A DNA stretch of 64,000 nucleotides from Arenicola marina (Eukaryota; Annelida; Polychaeta; Arenicolidae): assembly GCA_964019135.1 (NCBI GenBank), contig OZ025252.1, positions 47,838,959 through 47,902,958 of the forward strand, in the 5' to 3' direction. The position numbers and the translations under genes are program-made. Within the stretch, counting starts at the first letter, position 1; each line of letters starts with the position of its first letter. The notes beneath the pieces were generated by a model. That model was not told the origin of the DNA and searched no databases. It was given only the letters and a program-made list of their open reading frames with translations. Below, in pieces: positions 25,201-37,200 of this stretch.

Positions 25201-28200
25201 CTGGAGAGGGGTTAAAGGGTCCGACGACTTCCACTCGATAGGGGACGGGGAGGAGGCGGCGGGGTATGACATGAAGGAGAAATACTCGCAATTCGCGATC
25301 GGCTACAAGGGGCCTATGAGGGAAATGCGCCAACAGGATGTGACGTCACAACAACCGGAACTGCCGGAGCCTCAGCCGACACCATCGGATCCCTCTTTGC
25401 CGCCAACTTCGGAGGATTTCCATTCCTACGCGACTGACGACGGATCCGAGCAGGGTCAGCTAGACAGCAGTGACGCCACGTCGCAACAATTGACGCTAGC
25501 AAAGTCGAGGCGTCGGCGGCAGCGACGCGAGCGAGCCGTCAAGCCGTCGCACCACTTGGCGCCGGAAACCATGGAGCCGGCCACCGAGGCGAGCGGCGAG
25601 TCCGCGGTGCCCGGATGTGAACCACGGACGCTAATAGTCCGGAAGACACCGCAGAATTCTCATGATCTCAGCGACTCTCGGTTTGACCAGGATACCGAGA
25701 ACGTGAAGGAGTCTGTGAGGGGTGCCGGCGGCACGTCTGCCGTGCTGAGGCCCGGGATCACGGACCACGCGCACGGGGGCATCCCCGCGGTTGTGGTCAC
25801 CGCCGATAGTGATGTGACGCCCGCGCCCTCACACGCCGACCTTGACCCCACTGATGTGAATATAGAGCACGAGGTGGGACTGAATATGCGCGTGATTGCC
25901 GCTGAGGATTCCAAGTCGGGAGCAGCGGAGGAACTGGAGCAGAGGTTCCGGACGACTCTGGTGATCGCCGGTGGCGTCCCGGAGTCCCTGAAGGGGGGAC
26001 CCGAGTCCCTGAAGGGGGGACCCTCCTCCGACCGAGCCGAGGAGGTCCGCCCAGCACAGGGACACCCGTCACAGGTTGTTATTGTCATGCTCCTCCCAGT
26101 GTTGGTTGCTCCTGCCTGCTGAGCATGACCTTGGCCTTGAACTTGACCTTGACCTACGATACACAACACCCGGCCTGACTCCGTACTGCTACCCTCTTGT
26201 CACCACCCTCGGCCTCCCACCCGACACGTATCCATGACAACGCTGTAGTCACACCCATAATAGCCAGCGAAGTATTATTTTGTTTTCCTGTGGAGTTCTA
26301 TGGATGCTATTTGTTCATGATGATGATGATAAGAATGGTTCAGACGACTTGGCTGTATCGTGGAGACTTGCAGTTTTGAACAATGCAAGGCATTTGGTGT
26401 CTATTTATATAAAATGATGGGATATTATATACATTGTATATGCGTTATTTATAATAGCATGTGTTGAAAACTGCAATTCTCCCGGTTATAATTGAATGGC
26501 TTGGTACACCATTGTACCGTGAACTTGTCACTGATATATTTACCTTTCCTTAGATGACTACTCGTGAGAAGTTTTGCTTCTGTTGGCCAATATATATTTG
26601 TTAAATGTAACTAACAGAATGAACTGTTTTTTCAGCTTATATATATATGTGTGTTGAGGAATGTGCTGAAAGTGTCAACTATTTTCTTCGCTCACCCCAT
26701 CACCCGACATGTTGCCATATCAATCCCTACCCGAACGCAACGCCCACCCAACTCCTATCCCACCGCGCCCCACCACTCCCCCAATCCCTACACCTCAGTC
26801 CCACCCAGACACTTTATTCACTTTGTTTCTGTTGCACTTGTTGTTTTGTCCCGTCTCATTTAACTGTACAAGATGACGTAGGATGAATTATTGCATGCGT
26901 TTCCGCAGTTAATGGTTTGCCCTTTTGCCACTTGCATGCCGCTCACTCGCGACAAACATTCGCCTTGACCTTGGATTTCCCTTCGCCGGGTGAGAACTGT
27001 GTGACGTTAGAGCTGTCTCAGTCTTGTACAAAGTGTGAAGTGTGACACCAGGTGTTGAATTATCATATTGTACAGCTATCATGTTCTTTTTTGTACATAA
27101 GACGTATCTGTTTTGTCTTTGTAAAACCTTTATGTAATCAGTTAACATCATTACCATGTCTGGATAACTAAAGTTCTTGCTATTACGTGAAGTATTTTTG
27201 TATACACGTAACTTAGGCTGACGTTTTCGTAGGTTTTGTCAGATCTACCAAACAACGCACAGCGCTCTGCGTTCATCCAACATCAAAACTAATCTCGAAC
27301 GTTATGTTTTGGCCAAACTAGATCAAGAAAGTACAACTATAGCTGTTATGTTATGTTCTCACCCTACCACTCACCGTTATAAATGCTTCTATTTTATTAA
27401 ACGCCTTATTTGTATATTATCATTGCTTCTTTTTATTTTAGTTTACATATTATGGCCCTTTTGATTTTGTCCTTAAACATGTGACATATTTGTTTCATTT
27501 GACTCTGTAACAACAGTGTTTTTTGTTCATTTGCGTTTTATTCTTCGCAAACATACGTAACACATTAAACTCATTAAACTCATTACTCACTTAGATTATA
27601 TTTTCACAGCTTAGATTCATTTAATGATTATTGTACTAAACTTATACTACTTACTTCAGTAATACAATTAATTCGTCTTTAAGTTACCATGATATTGATT
27701 TACCCTTTCCTTTTTAGTTTTTAATGCTTGAATGGCATTTCCAGTTCATCGTTATTGCTATATTTCGATCTATTGATTCCACCGGATTTCAAACGATACT
27801 TCTCAGGTGTAGCCCCTCCCTGCCGTGTCCATGGCTACCTACAGCCTGTTCACAGTGCGTCCATTACAATGTGTACATCGTACGCGGTGCTTCCGTAACC
27901 ATGGTAATGACCGTGCCCTTTGTTACACCAGTTGCTGAAACAGGTGGACGCTGCGACGAAGGCGGCGGAGGCTGAACAGCGAGAGTACGATGACCTCCAT
28001 AAATGGCTGGACCAGGCGGATGACCTTCTGAAGGTCGTGGACCGTCCGGTTCATGACAGGCAGGGCGAGTACAAGGTGAGGCGTCTAGACGTGTCAATTT
28101 TTGCTCACAAAGTCTGCAAAGTAAAACGGTAAATGAGTTTAATGCTGAATGCAGACATGTACATTTCAGGTCTGATGAGTGCATTGAGTCTTTCATATAA

Positions 28201-31200
28201 GCAAATCGATGTTTAAACTAAAGCTCTCATAGTACTCTCTGATTGCTGACTATAAAGTTGACTCTCCTGGACGTTTCAAGTAGGCTATTAGTGATCACAA
28301 GTGCCACTTGGACTTCACGAATTTTACGTACTGAAGCGATCATTGTCGGAATGATTAATTATTGTATATGGTGTTATTTTTCTAAAAGCCTTCGATTCAG
28401 CTGGAGAGAAGGGTAAGGAGAGAGGCTGTGGTGGTTATAAGTTACTTTTCACTTTCATTAATGGTTCGCCCAGGGCAATCCATGTGTTCAATTACACCGT
28501 TTTAATTAAAAGAAATTTTGCGTCGTTCTTCGATGTCAGGGCGAAAGTTTCTTTTAACATAGCGCACTTATGACTCACGTGAACCCTTTACTATATATCA
28601 GCCTAATAATCCATTTCCTGGGGTCTAACAGGAAAGATGAACCGAAGTCTTTGGGATAATGTACGGAGAGCGCATGCAACCACGTGCGATGTCATAGCGC
28701 CCCCCCCCCCCACCCCCCCCACCCCCCCGCGGAAGTCTAATGGCGCTTTCTGTGGAGGGGGAGGTGGGGTGCTGGAAGTATGGGGTCTCTGTCATAACGC
28801 CCCCCACACGGACCCCGGGAAGTCTAATGGCGCTTTCTGTGGAGGGGGAGGTGGGGTGCTGGAAGTATGGGGTCTCTGTCATAACGCCCCCCACACGGAC
28901 CCCGGGACGTCCAATGGCGCTTTCTGTGGAGGGGGAGGTGGGGTGCTGGAAGTATGGGGTCTCTGTCATAACGCCCCCCACACGGACCCCGGGACGTCTG
29001 ATGGCGCTTTCTGTGGAGGGGCAGGTGGGGTGCTGGAAGTATGGGGTCTCTGTCATAGCGCCCCTACGAGGATCCCATAACACATCCCGTGTGATTCAAC
29101 CGGCAATACAGCGTAGGATGGGGCTGGAGTATCAGCCCATGTGTACGCCAGAGGAGGAGGGGTTGGGGTGTGTGTGTGTGGGGGGGGGGGGGATCAGTCG
29201 TTGATACGGATTATGTAGCCTTGGTGACGGCGACGAACACTTGACAACGGTTTGTGGATCGTGATGGGTTGCAATGGTTCGAACATCTGAGGCATCTTAA
29301 TATGAGTCACGAGGTAGAGGTAGGCGTCGTGGTGATGGTGTCAGCGGTGAAGGTGTGATATGGTTAACGGTGTCCACACTGAGTCCATTGCATCATGTCC
29401 CCCCTCCCTCTATCCCGACTTGTCCCCTCTACTCAGATATCACTGATTTGAGCTTTGAAACTGGAAACCAAAGACCATCTTTTTTGACAATACTTACCAC
29501 AGGCGTGAGTCATACGTCATACTATGTTGAAACAATAACCTGGAAGAACGACCGTCAGGTTATGATATTAGTATATATGAAAGGGAGTTACCCCGACACA
29601 TGGCTCACTTAGTATTGACGTCCAACCTATATTATAGACTCTAGTATATAGTATAATTTTAGTTATAATATGTGTTGGATTCCCCTCCCGGTGGCTATGG
29701 AGTGGAAGGTGAGTGAGGAGGGGGTGGGGGGTGGGTGAGTGAGGAGGGGGGGGGGGGGTGAGTGAGGAGGGGGGGGGGGAGTGGGTCAGTGATAAGATTA
29801 GAGGACAGTCACCGATTACGAGGTTGGCTTGGTTAGATAAACGGATAAACGGTCTATCGTTGCTTGAGACGTGGGATGTTTCCCGGGACATGGCTCCTCC
29901 TAACCCCATGTATTGATGTGTACATCATGACAAATTGACTCTGACCTTAGATGCCTCACTCCTCACCTAACTTCCCAGTCAGCGCCTTGGTTACAGTCAC
30001 ACCCCCGCCCCTCGTCCCTACCCCACCCAACAACCACTACCCGTGATGGCGTAGTTGCCAGTTGCCCCCCCCCCCCTTCGCTTACCTGGATGAATTGTCA
30101 CCCCCTCCTCGCGTGTCACGAGTTGTTGACTTAAGGCAGACAACCACGAACCCACACTGTAGCCCACCTGATAAGGCTTCACGAAACCTTACGTGTGGGA
30201 TAATGACTGTAAGCGTTATCAGGGTGCCCATCATCCAACGCTTTACTATATAAACCAGCCAGCGAACCCAGCCATGTTTTGTAGATATATATATATCTAT
30301 ACATTATAGTCCACTGGCGTCGAGTTATCTGTTGACCCGTCGCATATCTCTGAAGTCTGGGATAGGGTTGTGACACCTTTCGCTCGGCGCGCGTCACAAT
30401 TAAGTTTTATACTGCTGATCCCTGTGATAATTAGCATGCGAGGTACACATAGAGCATACACAACTGATGGTGTACATCTTACAACAGAGGGCGCTCCATT
30501 GTGAGGCCGCGGGTCCCGTGGCGCCCAGCAACAGGAGGTGTCGTCTGCTCCGGCCGCACGTGACGGCTAGGCGATCCCTGGGTTGGCGCGAAACTGGAAA
30601 CGTGATCCCGTGAGCAAGTCGACATGTTCATTGACCCTCCGCTGTCAGCCGCGGTCACGGGACAGGCGTGAAGTGTTTTGTGGGGTCCTTCTGGAGTTGT
30701 CCTCAGCCCCATCCGGATCCCTTCACCATCTGGATCACAGCCAGCTTCATGTTTTTAACTCCAAATTAGTGAAACGGATAAAACGGATTACAATGTGGCT
30801 GGCCACAGAGCTATATATTATCATGACTAATGACGTGCATGTCGATGGGGTCCTTAACTTGACTGGAGTGTTGGAGATCACCGAGGACTGACGCGGCCAG
30901 CTTCCCTGGGGTTCCGGTTTGTGTTAGATGTGCCGGATCCTGGTGATCCAGATTGACAGGCGCGCCACTGGGCCTAGCTAATGCGGAAGAGGGTTTCGTG
31001 ATCCAGAACGATCGTTGCAGCGTTATGAGTGAGAATATGAGTGGATGGCGGCCCACTATGGCGGGTCTGTCCGGGCTACATACGGCCATTCCCGGGCCCA
31101 GTGTACGGGAATATACGTACAGCATGACCACAGGCCTCCCACATGGCTGTACAACCGGTTGTTGTCTTCTATTGTATGCGCGGCAGATGTTTTCTTTTCA

Positions 31201-34200
31201 CACGCGGTTGACTGTTTGACGATTAACAGGCTGTAGTGCTATACTTACAGTGGCCGTCACTATTGATTCCGGGTTGTGGGTCAGGAGTGTGTTTTGGATA
31301 AGGCGCGCGGCGGTGTATCCCCGTCCGCCAAGTGACCAAGTGACCATCATATGGATATGACCTGCGTCCACCGTGTGGCCTTGACCATTGCCTCCTACCA
31401 CTGCCGCTAAAGTGCCGGTGCCGTGACAACGTGACAGTGAGGCTGTTGCACGTGGTGTCGTAAACTATAGCTAAGATGGAGTCGGTCGCGAGCGATGGTT
31501 GCGACAAGGCCGCGAGGAACATGTCAACACGTGGCTCTGGTTCTGGCACGGGTGGAGGGCCACCGATATCAGCCACTGGCCGTTATGTCGCTAGTCAACC
31601 TCGTGCATATGACCGGTATGGTGGTGATGTCGCTATGGAGCCACGTGCGTCAACATGGGACCGGTATGGTGATGTCGCTGTGGAGCTCCGTGCGTCAACA
31701 TGGAACCGGTGTGTTGGTGATGTCGCTATGGAGCCACGTGCGTCAACATGGGACCGGTATGGTGGTGATGTCGCTATGGAGCCGGGTGCGTCAACATGGG
31801 ACCGGTATGGTGGTGATGTCGCTATGGAGCCACGTGCGTCAACATGGGACCGGTATGGTGAAGATGTTGCTATGGAGCCACGTGCGTCAACATGGGACCG
31901 GTATGGTGGTGATGTCGCTGTGGAGCCCCGTGCGTCAACATGGAACCGGTGTGTTGGTGATGTCGCTATGGAGCCACGTGCGTCAACATGGGACCGGTAC
32001 GGTGGTGATGTCGCTGTGGAGCCCCGTGCGTCAACATGGAACCGGTGTGTTGGTGATGTCGCTATGGAGCCACGTGCGTCAACATGGGACCGGTATGGTG
32101 GTGATGTCGCTATGGAGCCACGTGCGTCAACATGGAACCGGTGTGTTGGTGATGTCGCTATGGAGCCGCGTGTGTCAACATGGGACCGGTATGGTGGTGA
32201 TGTCGCTATGGAGCCACGTGCGTCAACATGGGACCGGTATGGTGGTGATGTCGCTATGGAGCCACGTGCGTCAACATGGGACCGGTACGGTGGTGATGTC
32301 GCTATGGAGCCACGTGCGTCAACATGGGTCCGGTATGGTGGCGATGTCGCTATGGAGCCGCGTGTGTCAACATGGGACCGGTATGGTGGTGATGTCGCTA
32401 TGGAGCCGCGTGTGTCAACATGGGACCGGTATGGTGGTGATGTCACTATGGAGCCGCGTTTGTCAACATGGGACCGGTATGGTGGTGATGTCGCTATGGA
32501 GCCGCGTGTGTCAACATGGGACCGGTATGGTGGTGATGTCACTGTGGAGCCGCGTGCGTCAACATGGGACCGGTATAAGAGCGATGTCGCTATGGAGCCG
32601 CGTGCATCGAGGTGCGGCTGTGACTGCCATAAGAGCAAGCAACCTGTGTCAGCATCAAGTGACAGTCCTGTTGTGGCCCCATGTGGCTGTCTCCATGTCT
32701 ACACCCGTGTGACCGCCCCACTGACCACGCTACCACCCTGTCAGAGTAATGGTGATACCACCTCTAGCCGTGAGTCAGCTGGCGATGATACTGGGGCAGA
32801 GCCCCCCACCCCAAGGAGGGAGCGCCCCACCCCACCGAGGGAGCGCCCCACCCCACCGAGGGAGCGCCCCAGCCCACCGAGGGAGCGCCCCACCCCACCG
32901 AGGGAGCGCCCCACCCGAACGGGGGCACGCCCCACCCCACCGAGGGAGCGCCCCACCCCACCGAGGGAGCGCCCCACCCCACCGAGGGAGCGCCCCACCC
33001 CACAGAGGGAGCGCCCCACCCCACAGAGGGAGCGCCCCACCCCACAGAGAGAGCGCCCCACCCCACAGAGGGAGCGCCCCACCCCACCGAGGGAGCGCCC
33101 CACCCCACACATGGGTGCTGGGCTGGCACGTGGGGCATGGGATGCGCGGTCAGACCTCCAGGGGGGCACCGGGCTGTCTAGTGTGCCAGATTTATATAGA
33201 GACAATAGCTGTAGGGCTAGAACGTCTTATTCTTCGGTGGGAACCCCCTCTTGTCTGCCATGTAAGACGCAGCTCCAAGGTGCTCCATGTGAGGGGAAGT
33301 TGGCTACAGACTTGAACCAGAACAGTGACGCCAGTAAAACTCTTCCAGACACCGCTGGTGTGTCACAAAGCAATGGTTGTCGCCGTAATAACTGCGACGA
33401 TTGCGACGGGACCCGTTCTCAGGTCCATCCGAGGCATTCCCAGCGCGAGCAGCCACCTGATCACGACAACATGTACAGCTCACCAGAACCTGTAACTTCC
33501 GCCTACAGCAAAGTGACCTTTGTCGCCACACCCGCAACCTCGGTATACAAAGAAAAATATAGTTTACCAGAACGTGTAACCTCCGTTGGCAACAATGTCG
33601 CCAAACCCGCACCCTCCTCGGGATACAAAAGAAAATACAGTTTCCCAGAACGTGTAACCTCCTTTGACAATGTCGCCAAACCCGCACCCTCCTCGGGATA
33701 CAACCAAACGTACAGTTTCCCAGAACGTGTAACCTCCGTTGACAATGTCTCCAAACCCGCACCCTCCTCGGGATACAACCAAACGCACAGTTTCCCAGAA
33801 CGTGTAACCTCCGTTGACAACAATGTCGCCAAACGCGCAACCTCCTCGGGATGCAAAAGAAAGTATAGTTTCCCAGAACGTGTAACCTCCGTTGACAATG
33901 TCGCCAAACCCGCACCCTCCTCGGGATACAAAAGAAAATACAGTTTCCCAGAACGTGTAACCTCCTTTGACAATGTCGCCAAACCCGCACCCTCCTCGGG
34001 ATACAACCAAACGTACAGTTTCCCAGAACGTGTAACCTCCGTTGACAATGTCTCCAAACCCGCACCCTCCTCGGGATACAACCAAACGCACAGTTTCCCA
34101 GAACGTGTAACCTCCGTTGACAACAATGTCGCCAAACGCGCAACCTCCTCGGGATGCAAAAGAAAGTATAGTTTCCCAGAACGTGTAACCTCCTTTGACA

Positions 34201-37200
34201 ATGTCGCCAAACCCGCACCCTCCTCGGGATACAACCAAACGTACAGTTTCCCAGAACGTGTAACCTTCGTGGACAATGTCGCCACATCCACACCCTCCTC
34301 GGGATGCAACAAAACGTACAGTTTCCCAAAACGTGTAACCTCCGTTGGCAACAATGTCGCCAAACCCGCACCCTCCTCGGGATACAACAAAACGTACAGT
34401 TTTACCAAACTCATCTTCCCCTTTCCGCAGCAATACCTCTCGTTCCGCGAGGAGCTGCGCGTGCGTTGCCAGGTCTACGAGCGGCTGAAGGTCAAGGCCG
34501 ACGCGAAGGCGTTCCTGGTGATCACCGAGGACAAGTGGACGTACCTGACCCAGCGATGGAACTACACGTCTGCGCAGACCCGCGTGTGGCAGTGGAAGCT
34601 GGACAGCAACCTGCCGGGGCGCCTGGGGGAGGTCGGGGACTGGCTGTACCGGGCCGAGGAGGCGCTCGGGGCCGAGGTCTTGTACGCGGAGAACCACCGC
34701 GAGACCGCCAACCACATCCGGGGCAAGCTCGACAAGATCAAGGTACCGTTTGTGTTATAGTGTGAATGAGTTTATTGCGGAAAACGGCCACTGGCCAAAG
34801 TGCATACATGTACATGGCACAATCCTGTTTTGTGTGCTCATTGTGCGTAGGCTATGTGACAATATAACATCAAAAGAGATTGCGAGATTGCCATATTTTA
34901 TTTAGGATACTTACCATTTGTAAGATTTGCAAGTACATATATAGTTTACTGATATGATGCATTTATCCAAAGAATTTGGTTAAATCGGGTGATTAGTTCA
35001 GAATTTCCTCCGGCGTTATCCGGCAAACCGTTGAGACCGGGAGGCTCTGCGCGTTCTTAATGTCTCTCGCGATGTGCTTTGCAGGAAATCTTCAAGGAAT
35101 CGGAGCAGTACCGACGAGAGTTCGGCGACATTCGGAAAACCGGGTCATACAAGGGTCAGATCCTGCCGCGAGGTCAAATGGACGACATGGATCGCCGCTT
35201 TCAGGAGCTGAGCGGCAAGTCGGACTCCACGCGGCGGCGTCTGGAGTACGAGGAACTCAAGTTCCGGCTCCTGGCGTTCCTGGTGGCGACAGAGGTCAAA
35301 CTGCAGTCATGGTCCGTGGGCTATGGACTCCAAGGGGAAGTGGAGGCCATGCTGGCTGACTATACGGTGAGTGTACCTGTGGCGGCGTCAGCGAGTGCCG
35401 CGTATAGAAGGGACACAAGCAGGGGATGGTGTATTAACGGCGTTGATCGGAATAAGTAGTCATAAGTTTGCTTTTTGCTCTTAGTTTTAGGATCTTATTC
35501 ATTGGAGTAAAGAAATTATATAATTGGAACATTCGCCAAGGTTACAATGTTTGAATATTTAAGTATGGTTGTTCGCTGCCTCGCTTAAAGGCATCTTGCC
35601 CACCTCCCAACATGTGACACACCTCACTTACCCAACAAAGCCTTCATGAATCGTACGACCGTCCGTCGTGCAATCTGACTGCTGACTCCCCTTCACGTTC
35701 ACGTGGGTTATAATCTGCTGTCGTCCTGTGTTGTCCCCGCCGTTGCCAGGAGTTCGTCCACACGCGCCGCCTGTTCGAGGAGTACGACCAGACATACCTC
35801 GACTGTAAGCGCCGAGCAGACGTCTACAAGCGAACCAGCTCCAAAGGTAAGCGTTACCTTGGCAACGGGGGTTTGTCTGAGATAACGTCACTATTGTGTC
35901 GGGCGGCGGGCTTGGAGGAGCACTCTAATATGGAGTCTGGGGATGTATAAAGTCACTTCTCTATCATGTGGGGCGGCGGGCTTGGAGGAGCACTCTAATA
36001 TGAGGTGTGGGGATGTATAAAGACACTTCTCTATCATGTGGGGCGGCGGGCTTGGAGGAGCACTCTAATATGGGGTGTGGGGATGTATAAAGTCACTTCT
36101 CTATCATGTGGGGCGGCGGGCTTGGAGGAGCACTCTAATATGGAGTCTGGGGATGTATAAAGACACTTCTCTATCATGTGGGGCGGCGGGCTTGGAGGAG
36201 CACTCTAATATGGGGTGTGGGGATGTATAAAGTCACTTCTCTATCATGTGGGGCGGCGGGCTTGGAGGAGCACTCTAATATGGAGTCTGGGGATGTATAA
36301 AGACACTTCTCTATCATGTGGGGCGGCGGGCTTGGAGGAGCACTCTAATATGAGGTGTGGGGATGTATAAAGTCACTTCTCTATCATGTGGGGCGGCGGG
36401 CTTGGAGGAGCATTCTAATATGGGGTGTGGGGATGTATAAAGTCACTTCTCTATCATGTGGGGCGGCGGGCTTGGAAGAGCATTCTAATATGGGGTGTGG
36501 GGATGTATAAAGTCACTTCTCTATCATGTGGGGCGGCGGGCTTGGAGGAGCACTCTAATATGAGGTGTGGGGATGTATAAAGTCACTTCTCTATCATGTG
36601 GGGCGGCGGGCTTGGAGGAGCACTCTAATATGGGGTGTGGGGATGTATAAAGTCACTTCTCTGTCATGTGGGGCGGCGGGCTTGGAGGAGCACTCTAATA
36701 TGAGGTGTGGGGATGTATAAAGTCACTTCTCTATCATGTGGGGCGGCGGGCTTGGAGGAGCACTCTAATAGGGGCTCGGGGATGTATGACGTCATCAATG
36801 AATGCTTGGATTGGATTGGATTGTGAGTAGTAAGAATCATTATATGAATAATAGCGTGATGGTATTATGGCATAATAATAATGTTTATGGCTGCGTATGA
36901 CTCTTACATAAGGGAGAGCCTCCGTGGATTAGCTGGTACGCAAGCTCCATTTCAACAGGTCTAATACCTACATCTGCAAGAAGTTTCATCTCCCCCCAGT
37001 CCGTTGTCCGGGGAGGTGTCTGGTCACAGGTTTAGCCTCAAAGTGTCCTAAAAGTGATAACTATACCAGAATTCTACCTTCACACGATACACATCAGCGA
37101 TGAAAGCCACTGAATAACAGTTTATATTATCTCGTGAAACTCGCGCTCATCAGACAAACAAGAAGCGGAACAGGTCAACAAGACGCTCGATGACATCACG

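Noticed and set aside
28625-29204. Proteins of about 150 codons on either strand
   Set aside because: Produced by four copies of an 87-bp unit; no homology or splice context.
30246-30254. TATA box for the alternative N-terminus
   Set aside because: CTATATAAA is 1.2 kb from the ATG with no linking evidence; kept only as a remark.
31595-34715. Long minus-strand ORFs opposite the alternative N-terminus
   Set aside because: They are antisense shadows of the + strand repeats. The + frame has a plausible start and joins a conserved exon, the minus frames do not.
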